Assembly (NCBI RefSeq): GCF_016839145.1
Contig: NZ_CP069304.1
Coordinates: 186,001 to 250,000, forward strand
Direction of reading: 5' to 3'
Origin: Shinella sp. PSBB067
GTDB lineage: Bacteria; Pseudomonadota; Alphaproteobacteria; Rhizobiales; Rhizobiaceae
Length of the DNA: 64,000 nucleotides
The notes below the pieces were generated by a model. That model had not been told where the DNA came from. It saw only the letters and a list, made by a program, of their open reading frames with translations, and did not search any database. Of this stretch, positions 26,155 to 34,085 are shown one piece after another (positions within the stretch are counted from its first letter, which is position 1; each line of letters opens with the position of its first letter). A program made the translations under genes and the position numbers.

Positions 26155-26160
26155 GGCGCC

Positions 26161-26859
26161 TCACAGGAACAGGTGGACGATCAGCGAGGTCAGCACGGCG
26201 TTGAGGCCCATGGCGATCCCGGAGAACAGCCCGGCCACCGGGTCCACCGAATAGGCCCGCGCGGTGCCGATGCCGTGGGAGGCGAGCCCCACGGCAAAGC
26301 CGCGCGCGCTGTAGTCGCGGATGCGCATGGCGTTCATCATCGGCGTCACGACGATCGCCCCGCAGATGCCCGTGAGCACGACGACGGCGGCCGTCAGCGC
26401 CGGATCGCCCTTGAGGCCGGAGGAGATCGCCATGGCGACCGCGGCGGTGGTCGATTTCGGCGCGAGCGAGGCGACGACGGCCGGCGTGAAGCCGAAGAGA
26501 TGGCTGAGGAACACCGTCGAGCCCACCGCCGCGAGGCTGCCCATGAGGAGGGCGGCCAGCATGGGCACGAGGTTGCTCCTGACCAGCGACAGATTCTCGT
26601 AGAGCGGGATGCCGAGCGCCACCGTGGCGGGGCCGAGCAGGAAGTGGATGAACTGCGCGCCCGCGAAATAGCTGCCGTAGTCGATGCCGGCGATCAGCAG
26701 CACGGCGGCGATGACGGCGATGGACAGCATGATCGGGTTGAGCAGCGCATTGCCGGGGCTGAGGCGGGCAATGCCCGTCGCGGCGAGCCAGACGACGAGC
26801 GTTCCGGCCAGCCAGAGCAGCGGCGAGGTGGCGAGATAGACCCAGAGCCCGTCAGTCAT
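26161..26859 (-). CDS. lrgB: LrgB family membrane protein
   Basis: A 232-residue polytopic membrane protein with about six hydrophobic helices and the LrgB/CidB signature region LAPKSTTAAVAMAISSGLKG (about 132-151) and ASHGIGTARAYSVDP near 197. LrgB acts with LrgA; the pair has been linked to murein hydrolase control and to export of pyruvate or glycolate-type acids. The start overlaps the lrgA end by eight bases. Confidence 0.9.
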   Translation of the reverse strand: MTDGLWVYLATSPLLWLAGTLVVWLAATGIARLSPGNALLNPIMLSIAVIAAVLLIAGIDYGSYFAGAQFIHFLLGPATVALGIPLYENLSLVRSNLVPMLAALLMGSLAAVGSTVFLSHLFGFTPAVVASLAPKSTTAAVAMAISSGLKGDPALTAAVVVLTGICGAIVVTPMMNAMRIRDYSARGFAVGLASHGIGTARAYSVDPVAGLFSGIAMGLNAVLTSLIVHLFL

Positions 26860-27226
26860 GGCCGTATCCCCCGGAAAGCCGCTTGACGAGGATGAAGACC
26901 CAGACCGTCACCGCCAGCGTGATCACCGTCGACAGGAGCACGATGGCGAGCAGGGCGAGGCCGCGGTCGCGGATGAAGTCGAGATGCTGGACGATGCCGA
27001 CGCCGGCCGGCACGAAGAGGATGCCGAGATTGGCCAGGATGGCCTTCGACGTGTCGATGGTCTGCCGGTGCGCCGGCGCCAGCGAGGTCACGCCGCCGGT
27101 CAGCATCAGCACCACGGCGACCATCGCCATGCCGATGACAGGCCCCGGCACGAGGCCGCCGAGAAAATAGGCGGATATTTCGCCGATGAGCTGAAAAACA
27201 AGAAGAATCGTGATTCCGACAAGCAT
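26852..27226 (-). CDS. lrgA: LrgA/CidA family holin-like membrane protein
   Basis: A 124-residue protein with four hydrophobic helices and the LrgA pattern LFVPAGVGIVQHLDFIRDRG near residue 70. The ATG at 27226 starts the hydrophobic family sequence; a GTG at 27265 would add 13 charged residues that do not fit. It forms a two-gene operon with lrgB. Confidence 0.88.
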   Translation of the reverse strand: MLVGITILLVFQLIGEISAYFLGGLVPGPVIGMAMVAVVLMLTGGVTSLAPAHRQTIDTSKAILANLGILFVPAGVGIVQHLDFIRDRGLALLAIVLLSTVITLAVTVWVFILVKRLSGGYGHD

Positions 27227-27374
27227 GGGGCCACTCCGGGGCCGGTGCCTGGCACCGGCGTGCAATACATTTATCCTCGGTGCGAGGCGGACCGCGACGG
27301 CCCGCCCGCTGCAAGAGGATTAAATGTGTTGCGCCGTTAAATCCATGGCCCTTGCCGGTCACGGACTTTTGGAA

Positions 27375-27848
27375 TCATGCTCCGTCGAGGGCGTCGCGCG
27401 AGATCGGCGCGATCGCCATGGAATCCTCGCCGCGGTGGAAGGCGATGGCGAGGCGGAAGGAATGGGCGATGCGCAGCGCCCGGTCGAGGAAGAGGTCGGC
27501 GACCTCCGGAGGGCAGAGTCGCTGGACCGTCGCCCGGAAGAGCGAGAGCCAGCGGCGGAAATGCGCCTCCTGAAGCTCCGGGATGGCAAGGTGCGGCGAA
27601 AGCGGGCGGCCCTCGTAGCGGTCGGTGCGCAGGAGCGTCGCCGACCAGAAATCGCGCATCCTGGCAAGGTGCGCCGGCCAGTCATCCGGCGCGATATGGC
27701 CGTTGAAGATCGGGCCGAGCAGGTCGTCCCTGCGGATCTCGTCGTAGAAGCCGTGGACGACGGCATGGACCATCGCCTCGTCCAGCACCTCCGGCAGGGG
27801 CTTGCCGTCGACGACGATGGTGCGCTGCGGCGCGGGCCGGCCCTTCAT
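27375..27848 (-). CDS. group III truncated haemoglobin
   Basis: A 157-residue globin of the truncated (2-on-2) fold. It has VHGFYDEIRRDDLLGPIFN near residue 30, a DDWPAHLARMRDFWSATLL segment and the proximal histidine region LSPHLAIPELQEAHFRRWL (about 83-101), as in group III (cgb-type) proteins. It likely binds O2 or NO. Position as last gene of the cbb3 oxidase run beside nap and an NsrR-type regulator points to nitric oxide protection or oxygen delivery. The start overlaps the DUF2189 stop by four bases. Confidence 0.88.
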   Translation of the reverse strand: MKGRPAPQRTIVVDGKPLPEVLDEAMVHAVVHGFYDEIRRDDLLGPIFNGHIAPDDWPAHLARMRDFWSATLLRTDRYEGRPLSPHLAIPELQEAHFRRWLSLFRATVQRLCPPEVADLFLDRALRIAHSFRLAIAFHRGEDSMAIAPISRDALDGA

Positions 27849-28630
27849 CGGATCGCCCTGTAGCTGTGCCAGGTGCCGTGGCCGAGCAGCGGGAAGATGA
27901 CGATGAGGCCGAGGAAGCCCGTGGCGATGCCGAGCGCGGTGAGGACGAGCACGATGGCGCCCCAGGCGAGCATGACCGGCAGGTTGCGGAAGACCAGCGA
28001 GATGCTGGTGCCCATGGCCGTGAAGGCGTCCGTCTTCTCGGCGAGCAGCATGGGGATGGCGAAGGTGCTGATGGCGAAGGAGAAGGCGGCGAAGAGCCCG
28101 CCCACCGCCGTGCCGACGACGATCATGCCGAGCCCCTCGGGCGTCGAGAACAGCATGGCGACGACACTGTCGAGGCCGGGGAAGGGGCGAAGCCCCACGA
28201 AGAGCGCGTAGATGATGACCGCGGCGCGCATCCAGACGACCATCAGCAGGCAGAGGATCGCGCCGGTATACCAGACCTGCCCGCCCGAAGCGGCCTTGAC
28301 GAAGATCATGCGAGACAGGCTCGGCGCGATGCCGTCCTCCAGGTCCCGGCTCTTGCGGTAGAGGCCGATCGCCACCAGCGGGCCGACCACCATGAAGCCG
28401 GCGAGCGCCGGGAAGAGGATATAATCCAGCTCCCAGCGGAAGAGGCACCAGACCACCGCGACGGAAAGGAGGAAGACGGCAAGCCCGTAGAGGAGGCTCG
28501 GCAGCGGGTTGCGCCAGAGGTCGCGCCATCCGGCGGAAAGCCAGCCGAGGGCGGCGCTGGCGGGAAGGCGGCGGCGGCGCTGCTCGGCGAGCGGCAGGGG
28601 CGCGTTGCCGGTCTTTTCGGTCGTTCCCAT
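27845..28630 (-). CDS. DUF2189 family integral membrane protein
   Basis: A 261-residue protein with six or so hydrophobic helices, the DUF2189 pattern WRNPLPSLLYGLAVFLLSVA and GHGTWHSYRAI at the end. Function is unknown. Homologues often sit near cytochrome oxidase genes. The ATG at 28630 has AGGAGA upstream and lies 14 bases after the small membrane protein gene. Confidence 0.85.
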   Translation of the reverse strand: MGTTEKTGNAPLPLAEQRRRRLPASAALGWLSAGWRDLWRNPLPSLLYGLAVFLLSVAVVWCLFRWELDYILFPALAGFMVVGPLVAIGLYRKSRDLEDGIAPSLSRMIFVKAASGGQVWYTGAILCLLMVVWMRAAVIIYALFVGLRPFPGLDSVVAMLFSTPEGLGMIVVGTAVGGLFAAFSFAISTFAIPMLLAEKTDAFTAMGTSISLVFRNLPVMLAWGAIVLVLTALGIATGFLGLIVIFPLLGHGTWHSYRAIR

Positions 28631-28644
28631 GGGGTCTCCTCCGT

Positions 28645-28842
28645 TCAGCAGGCCGGGCCGGCGGCGCGGTATGCGCCGTCCCGGCCTTGCGTCTTCAGGT
28701 GCTCCACGCAGTCGGGCTGCGAGGAGAAGGCGACATGGACGAGATGCGCATTGGCGCCGATGAAGACCAGCACGCCCGCCCCGACGATCAGGAGGGAGAC
28801 GAGTCGCCAGTTGCGGCGCGGCCTGTCCGTAAGCGTGTTCAT
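28645..28842 (-). CDS. small single-helix membrane protein of the cco operon
   Basis: A 65-residue protein: a basic N terminus (TDRPRRNWR), one membrane helix (about 14-34), then a periplasmic tail with two cysteines. It overlaps the ccoP stop by four bases and so is coupled to the oxidase genes. No named family recognised; it could be an assembly or accessory subunit. Confidence 0.7.
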   Translation of the reverse strand: MNTLTDRPRRNWRLVSLLIVGAGVLVFIGANAHLVHVAFSSQPDCVEHLKTQGRDGAYRAAGPAC

Positions 28843-29717
28843 CGGGCGACCTCCCCGAGCGTGCCGACATAGAGCGCCAGGATCTTGATGTCGACCGGCG
28901 AGAGCCGGCCTTCCCAATGCGGCATGTGGCCCTGTCGCCCGGAATAGACCGTGGTGAAGACGGTCTGCGCGTCGCTGCCGTAGATCCATGTCGCGTCGGT
29001 AAGGTTCGGCGCACCGACATCCTTGCTGCCATGCCCGTTCTCGCCGTGGCAGGCGACGCAATTGTCGGCGAAGACCTGCTTGCCGTCCTCGACCATCGCC
29101 TTGTCGCTTGCCCCCATCGGCAGGTCCGAGAGCGAGCGCACATAGGCGGCGACGGCGCGCACCTGCCTGTCGTCGAGCACGCCGTCGCGGCCGAAGGCCA
29201 TCATCTGCGAGACGCGCGTCTCCTCGTTGGTGGCGTTGATGCCGATGCGGATCGTCTCGGCGATGGTGTCCGGCTCGCCGCCCCAAAGCCAGGCCTTGGC
29301 GGCAAGGTTGGGGAAGCCGGGCCCGCCGGTGCCGCGCGTGCCGTGGCAGGCGGCGCAATTGTCGATGAAGAGCGTGCGGCCCGTCTCGCGCACATGGTTC
29401 ATCAGGTCGGGATCGGCGGCGATGTCCTCAAGGCTCGCCTCGGCGATGCGGCCGGTCCAGACCGCGCGGGTCGCGGCGGCGTCCTCGACCTGCTTCGTCA
29501 CGACGGCGCGCTGGTCGATGCCGAGCAGGCCCTTCGTATAGGTGACGCCGAGCGGCCAGGCCGGCATCAGGATCCAGTAGCCGATGGCAAACAGCGTGGT
29601 GACCGTCAGGAAGAAGATGACGACGCGCGGGATCGGCGTCTCCAGCTCCTCGATGCCGTTCCATTCATGCCCGGTGGTCGCCCGTCCGGTGGCGGGATCG
29701 CGTCTCTCGGTTGCCAT
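28839..29717 (-). CDS. ccoP: cbb3-type cytochrome c oxidase subunit CcoP (FixP)
   Basis: A 292-residue dihaem cytochrome c. An N-terminal HEWNGIEELETPIPRVVIFF stretch and a membrane helix (about 32-55) precede two class I haem sites, CAACH (about 122) and CVACH (about 224), each followed by a methionine ligand region. It passes electrons to the CcoO/CcoN core in the high-affinity terminal oxidase used under low oxygen. It is four bases from ccoQ and overlaps the small membrane protein gene. Confidence 0.95.
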   Translation of the reverse strand: MATERRDPATGRATTGHEWNGIEELETPIPRVVIFFLTVTTLFAIGYWILMPAWPLGVTYTKGLLGIDQRAVVTKQVEDAAATRAVWTGRIAEASLEDIAADPDLMNHVRETGRTLFIDNCAACHGTRGTGGPGFPNLAAKAWLWGGEPDTIAETIRIGINATNEETRVSQMMAFGRDGVLDDRQVRAVAAYVRSLSDLPMGASDKAMVEDGKQVFADNCVACHGENGHGSKDVGAPNLTDATWIYGSDAQTVFTTVYSGRQGHMPHWEGRLSPVDIKILALYVGTLGEVAR

Positions 29718-29720
29718 CGT

Positions 29721-29891
29721 CTAGTCCTTTGGCCGGTCGTCTTTGTCGAGAATGCTCTTCTTGGCGCGGTTGAAGCGCTTCCGGTTGCCGGGCCACAGCG
29801 CGTAGATCAGGACGCCCGCGGCCATCGCGATGAGGTAGAAAAGGCCCCAGCTCTTGGCGAAGGCGACGACGGTGTTGTGATCGGCTTCCAT
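29721..29891 (-). CDS. ccoQ: cbb3 oxidase small subunit CcoQ (FixQ)
   Basis: A 56-residue protein, MEADHNTVVAFAKSWGLFYL at the N terminus, with one membrane helix (about 10-33) and the CcoQ-type PGNRKRFNRAKKSI tail. It sits between ccoO and ccoP with gaps of two and three bases, the conserved N-O-Q-P order. CcoQ stabilises the complex. Confidence 0.9.
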   Translation of the reverse strand: MEADHNTVVAFAKSWGLFYLIAMAAGVLIYALWPGNRKRFNRAKKSILDKDDRPKD

Positions 29892-29893
29892 TC

Positions 29894-30634
29894 CTATTCC
29901 TCCTTTGCCGCGGTTTCCTGGTGGGCGGCCGCCGTGAGCTGGCCGACGATCTGGAGATAGGCGACGAGCGCGTCCATCTCCGTCAGCAGGCCCGGATTTC
30001 CGTCGAAGGCGCGCACGTTCGTCTTCTCGCCGTAGCGCTCGCCGACGCCGGCGGCCTCGTTGCCGTCCGGGTTCGCCTGGCCGCGGGCGTCCGCGGTGGC
30101 GTTCGCGATCATCTCGTCCGTATAGGGCACGCCGACCGTGCGCTGGGCGGAAAGGTGCTCGCCGAGATCGTCGATCCTCAGCGCATTGGTCTTCAGCCAG
30201 CCGTAGCGCGGCATCACCGATTCCGGCACCACGTCGCGCGGGTTCATCAGGTGGGCGACGTGCCAGGCGTCGGAATACTTGCCGCCGAGGCGGGCAAGGT
30301 CCGGCCCGGTGCGCTTCGAGCCCCAGAGCATCGGGTGGTCGTATTTCGATTCCACGGCGAGCGAATAGGGGCCGTAGCGCTCCACCTCGTCGCGCAGCGT
30401 GCGGATCATCTGCGAATGGCAGGCGTAACAGCCCTCGCGGATGTAGATGTTGCGGCCGGCCAGCTCCAGCGGCGTGTAGAGCCGCATGTCCGGCGCGTCC
30501 TCCACCGTCTCGTGGATGGTGAAGAGCGGGGCGATCTCGACGAGGCCGCCGATGGAGGCGACGCCGACGATGGCGAGCACGAAGCCGATGGCGTTGCGCT
30601 CGATCCTGCGGTGGAAGAATTCCTTCATGGTCAT
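29894..30634 (-). CDS. ccoO: cbb3 oxidase monohaem subunit CcoO (FixO)
   Basis: A 246-residue membrane-anchored cytochrome c with an N-terminal helix (about 14-36), one haem site CYACH (about 70) and the typical YIREGCYACHSQMIRTL and YGPYSLAVESKYDHPMLWG segments. The ATG at 30634 overlaps the ccoN stop; a second in-frame ATG two codons later is also possible. Confidence 0.95.
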   Translation of the reverse strand: MTMKEFFHRRIERNAIGFVLAIVGVASIGGLVEIAPLFTIHETVEDAPDMRLYTPLELAGRNIYIREGCYACHSQMIRTLRDEVERYGPYSLAVESKYDHPMLWGSKRTGPDLARLGGKYSDAWHVAHLMNPRDVVPESVMPRYGWLKTNALRIDDLGEHLSAQRTVGVPYTDEMIANATADARGQANPDGNEAAGVGERYGEKTNVRAFDGNPGLLTEMDALVAYLQIVGQLTAAAHQETAAKEE

Positions 30635-32274
30635 TCTCCCGCCGGTGCGAGGACGGGAACGTCGCCGCCCGCCCCGGCCTTCAGCGCATGGCGCGCCATG
30701 CGGATCGTCATGCCGACATTGACGCAGCAGACCACCGCGCCGGTGAGGAACAGCAGGCCGCCGAAGGCGCGGGCGATATAGTAGGGATGCATGGCCACGA
30801 GACTATCGATGAAGGAATAGGCGAGCGTGCCGCTGTCATTGTAGGTGCGCCACATCAGGCCCTGGATGATGCCCGAATTCCACATGGCGAAGACGTAGAC
30901 GACGGTGCCGGCCAGCGCGAGCCAGAAGTGGACCTCGATGAGCCTCGGCGAATACATGCGCTCCGTCTTCCACATCCACGGTACGAGGGCGTAGAGCGAG
31001 CCGAAGGTGATCATCGCCACCCAGCCGAGCGCGCCGGCATGGACATGGCCGACGGTCCAGTCGGTATAGTGCGAGAGCGAGTTGACGGCGCGGATCGCCA
31101 TGAACGAGCCCTCGAAGGTCGAGAGCCCGTAGAAGACGGCGGCGACCATCATGAAGCGCAGCGTCGCGTCGTCGCGCACCTTGTGCCAGGCGCCGTTGAG
31201 CGTCGCCAGCGCGTTGCCGGCCGACGCCCAGGAGGGCACCAGCAGCACGATGGAGAAGGTCATGCCGAGCGTCTGCACCCATTGCGGCAGGGCGGTGTAG
31301 TGCAGGTGGTGCGCGCCCGCCCACATATACATGAAGGTGATGCCCCAGAAGCTGATGATGGAGAGCCGGTAGGAGAAGATCGGCCGCTCCGCGCGCTTCG
31401 GCAGGTAATAGTACATCATGCCGAGGAAGCCGGAGGTCAGGAAGAAGGCGACGGCGTTGTGGCCGTACCACCATTGCGTCATGGCGTCCTGCACGCCGGA
31501 GAACAGCGAATAGCTTTTCGCATGACCGAAGGAGACCGGCACGGCGAGGTTGTTGACGATGTGCAGCACCGCCACGACCAGGATGAAGGCCATGTAGTAC
31601 CAGTTCGCCACGTAGATATGCGGCTCCTTGCGGCGCTGGAGCGTGCGGATGTAGATCAGGAAATAGACGACCCAGACGATGACCAGCCAGATGTCGGCAT
31701 ACCATTCCGGCTCGGCATATTCCTTGGACTGGGTGAGGCCCATCAGGTAGCCGGTCGCGGCGACAAGACAGAAGAGGTTGTAGCCGATCAGCACGAACCA
31801 CGGGCTGAACTGGTCGGGCAGCCGCGCGCGACAGGTGCGCTGGAGGACGTGGAAGGAAGTGGCGATCAGCGCATTGCCGCCGAAGCCGAAGATGACGCCG
31901 GATGTGTGCACCGGCCGCAGCCGCCCGAAGCTCGCCCAGGCCGAATCCACGAAGGTCAGCTCCGGCCATGCCAAGAGCGCGGCCACCCAGACGCCGACGA
32001 ACATGCCGGCGACCGCCCAGGCGAGCGACAGGATGATGCCCACCCGCGTCGGGTCGTCGTAATATTCCGAAAGCCGGCTTTCCGGCGGCTCGGGCGCAAA
32101 GAGGACGGAAAGGACCGCAAAGCCGAGGGCGAGGCTGAAGGCGAGCACGATATAGCCGTGCACGGCGAGCGGATCGCCCTGGCCGGCCACCGCCATGGCG
32201 AGCCCCACCAGCGCCAGCGCGCCGAGCACGAAGAGCGCGGCATGGCGCTCCGAAACCGTCAATCCGGATAGCAT
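30631..32274 (-). CDS. ccoN: cbb3 oxidase catalytic subunit CcoN (FixN)
   Basis: A 547-residue haem-copper oxidase subunit I of C type with about 12 to 14 helices. Haem and copper ligand regions are visible: RPVHTSGVIFGFGGNALIAT (about 118-137), WWYGHNAVAFFLTSGFLGMM (about 263-282), WAGAHHLHYTALP (about 313) and WTVGHVHAGALGW (about 410). It reduces O2 at the copper site and pumps protons. Only 17 bases separate it from the upstream NsrR-type gene, so the two are probably co-transcribed. Confidence 0.95.
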   Translation of the reverse strand: MLSGLTVSERHAALFVLGALALVGLAMAVAGQGDPLAVHGYIVLAFSLALGFAVLSVLFAPEPPESRLSEYYDDPTRVGIILSLAWAVAGMFVGVWVAALLAWPELTFVDSAWASFGRLRPVHTSGVIFGFGGNALIATSFHVLQRTCRARLPDQFSPWFVLIGYNLFCLVAATGYLMGLTQSKEYAEPEWYADIWLVIVWVVYFLIYIRTLQRRKEPHIYVANWYYMAFILVVAVLHIVNNLAVPVSFGHAKSYSLFSGVQDAMTQWWYGHNAVAFFLTSGFLGMMYYYLPKRAERPIFSYRLSIISFWGITFMYMWAGAHHLHYTALPQWVQTLGMTFSIVLLVPSWASAGNALATLNGAWHKVRDDATLRFMMVAAVFYGLSTFEGSFMAIRAVNSLSHYTDWTVGHVHAGALGWVAMITFGSLYALVPWMWKTERMYSPRLIEVHFWLALAGTVVYVFAMWNSGIIQGLMWRTYNDSGTLAYSFIDSLVAMHPYYIARAFGGLLFLTGAVVCCVNVGMTIRMARHALKAGAGGDVPVLAPAGE

Positions 32275-32291
32275 TGCCGTTCCCCTTCCTC

Positions 32292-32738
32292 TCACGCCGC
32301 CGTGGCGTCGATGCCGAGCAGCGGACCGAGCGCCGCCCGGTTCCGCACGATGTCGGCCAGTGTGTATTTGTCGAGCACGGCCAGGAAGGCGCCGAGCGCC
32401 TCGTGCAGCATGCCCTTGAGCCGGCAGGACGGCGAGATCGCGCAGGGTCGACCCCCGGCCTGCATGCATTCGGCGAGCGAGAATTCCTCTTCCGTCGCCC
32501 TGACGAGGGCGCCGACGGCGATCTCCTGCGGGGGCCTTGCAAGCCGGATACCGCCGGCGCGGCCACGCGTGGTCTCGACGAGGCCGAGGTCGCGCAGGGT
32601 CTGCGCCACCTTCAGGAGGTGGTTGCGCGAAAGCTTGTAGGCTTCCGCCACGTCGTTGACCGTACAGGCCCCGTCCGGGCGCGTCGCCACGTAGATCAGC
32701 ATGCGCAGGGCATAGTCGGTGTGAAGCGTCATCCGCAT
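32292..32738 (-). CDS. nsrR: Rrf2-family regulator, NsrR-like
   Basis: A 148-residue winged-helix regulator starting MRMTLHTDYALRMLIYVATR, with the recognition region YKLSRNHLLKVAQTLRDLGL and RGRAGGIRLARP. Three cysteines (about residues 91, 99 and 105, in AECMQAGGRPCAISPSCRLK) can hold an iron-sulfur cluster, as in NsrR, which loses DNA binding on reaction with nitric oxide. SRNHLLKV and YTLADIV favour NsrR over the related iron regulator RirA. It heads the cco run and is divergent from nap, so it probably controls one or both. Confidence 0.82.
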   Translation of the reverse strand: MRMTLHTDYALRMLIYVATRPDGACTVNDVAEAYKLSRNHLLKVAQTLRDLGLVETTRGRAGGIRLARPPQEIAVGALVRATEEEFSLAECMQAGGRPCAISPSCRLKGMLHEALGAFLAVLDKYTLADIVRNRAALGPLLGIDATAA

Positions 32739-33108
32739 CTGCAATTCCCCGGGCCTCGCGGGCCACGCGATGATGTGATAAGAAGTATTCCCTATGCCAC
32801 TTTTAGCGCAAGGATTCCTGTCGTGAAAGTGCAATAGCGTCGCAGGCTGCATGAGGCCGTTGGCGTGAATAGTCGCATCCGTGAGGGGGAGTATAAAATA
32901 TTAGTCAAGTTGTAATTTAGAGTATCTTGAATATATCGAAACGGGTTTCATGTTTTTTTTGTGCATACCGTTATATTTTGGTGAACATAACGACAATCGA
33001 CGCGATGTTGTTCGATTCATGAGCCTAAAAGTATAGTTTATTCTACTTTATTTTCGGTTTTGCGATGCTAGTATCTTCCCGGTGATTTGTCGTCGAAGGA
33101 AGAGAGCT
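32739..33108. promoter_or_regulatory. A/T-rich divergent promoter region between nsrR-ccoNOQP and napEFDABC
   Basis: No gene seen in 370 bp. The part from about 32880 to 33075 is strongly A/T-rich against the high-GC surroundings. It contains an FNR/FixK-like but imperfect palindrome TTGAATATATCGAA at 32927-32940 and, close to nsrR, an NsrR-like dyad at 32780-32804. Both operons probably start here. Confidence 0.6.
32780..32804. promoter_or_regulatory. candidate NsrR-type dyad upstream of the nsrR-like gene
   Basis: AAGAAGTATTC matches 9 of 11 positions of the enterobacterial NsrR half-site (AAGATGYATTT). Its weaker inverted partner follows (TATGCCACTT). It sits about 42 bases upstream of the start codon, suggesting autoregulation. 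The match could be chance. Confidence 0.3.
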
Positions 33109-33300
33109 TTGTCCGAATTCCAGGCAGAACAAGCGCCTTCGCAGGTGCCCGGATCGTCCCGCCGCCGGGAGTTGATCACCTTCCTCGTGCTGGCCTTCGG
33201 CATCTGGCCCGTCGTGGCCGTGGGGGTCGTGGGGGGCTACGGCTTCCTCGTCTGGATGTTCCAGATCCTCTACGGGCCGCCCGGCCCGCCCGGCCATTGA
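33109..33300 (+). CDS. napE: NapE, small membrane protein of periplasmic nitrate reductase
   Basis: A 63-residue protein with one membrane helix (about 22-50, RELITFLVLAFGIWPVVAVG) as in NapE. The start is proposed as TTG at 33109 because AGGAAGAG precedes it; a GTG at 33082 would add nine residues, mostly basic, without a ribosome site. It is the first gene of napEFDABC, 10 bases before napF. The role of NapE is unclear. Confidence 0.82.
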   Translation: MSEFQAEQAPSQVPGSSRRRELITFLVLAFGIWPVVAVGVVGGYGFLVWMFQILYGPPGPPGH

Positions 33301-33310
33301 GGGCGCGGCG

Positions 33311-33808
33311 ATGCAGCGCGAAGCCCTGTCGAGACGCGATTTCCTGAGAGGCGGGCGCAGCGAGACCGTCCGCATCCGCCCGCCCGGCATCGCCGAGGCG
33401 GCGCTTGCCGCCTGCACCGGCTGCGGCCGGTGCGTGGAGCACTGTCCGGCGGGCATCGTCAGCCTTGCCGGCGGCGTGCCGGCGCTGGATTTCTCCCTCG
33501 GCGAATGCACTTTCTGCGGCGCCTGCGCCGAGCACTGTCCCGAGCCGGTCTTCACCGGCGGCCCGGCGGCCCGCTTCGACCATGTCGTTTCCTTCGCCGC
33601 CGCCTGCCTGCCGTTCCACCGCGTCGACTGCCAGGCCTGCCGGGACGCCTGCCCCACGGGCGCGATCCGCTTCCGCCCGGTGCGCGGCGGCCCGTTCGTG
33701 CCGGAGCTGGACGCGGCGGCCTGCACGGGGTGCGGCGCCTGCATCGCGGTCTGTCCCGTCGGCGCGGTCGAGGCCGCGCCGCGCGCCATGGAGGCCGCCC
33801 ATGCCTGA
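33311..33808 (+). CDS. napF: NapF, ferredoxin-type protein
   Basis: A 165-residue cytoplasmic protein with four-cysteine clusters CTGCGRCVEHCP (about 35), CTFCGACAEHCP (about 67) and CTGCGACIAVCP (about 140), plus a CQACRDACP group; this fits three to four 4Fe-4S sites. NapF interacts with the NapA precursor during cofactor loading. Overlaps napD by eight bases. Confidence 0.92.
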   Translation: MQREALSRRDFLRGGRSETVRIRPPGIAEAALAACTGCGRCVEHCPAGIVSLAGGVPALDFSLGECTFCGACAEHCPEPVFTGGPAARFDHVVSFAAACLPFHRVDCQACRDACPTGAIRFRPVRGGPFVPELDAAACTGCGACIAVCPVGAVEAAPRAMEAAHA

Positions 33809-34085
33809 GGCGCGGCGCCATCACATTTCAAGCGCGGTGATCGCCGCAAGGCCCGGCTGTCTCGACGGCGTGCTCGCCGCCCTCGGCGGCTTCGACAATG
33901 TCGAGGTGCACGGCGTTGGCAAGGGCAAGATCGTCATCGTCATCGAGGGGCCGTCGACCGGCGTGCTCGGGGATACGCTGATGCGCATCTCCCTTCTCGA
34001 CGGCGTGATCGCCGCAAATATGGTTTTCGAACATGTCGATATGGAAGAGGACGAGGCTGATGGGCAGCGAACTGACGCGGCGTGA
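33801..34085 (+). CDS. napD: NapD, chaperone for NapA maturation
   Basis: A 94-residue protein of the NapD family, with [19 protein letters not shown] at the N terminus and [15 protein letters not shown] in the middle, forming a small ferredoxin-like fold. It binds the Tat signal peptide of NapA and delays export until the molybdenum cofactor is in place. It overlaps napF at its start and napA at its end (26 bp). Confidence 0.9.
   Translation: MPEARRHHISSAVIAARPGCLDGVLAALGGFDNVEVHGVGKGKIVIVIEGPSTGVLGDTLMRISLLDGVIAANMVFEHVDMEEDEADGQRTDAA

Noticed and set aside
32292..32738. RirA identity for the Rrf2 regulator
   Set aside because: The recognition helix (SRNHLLKV) and the C-terminal YTLADIV resemble NsrR more than RirA, and the neighbours are nitrate/NO genes.
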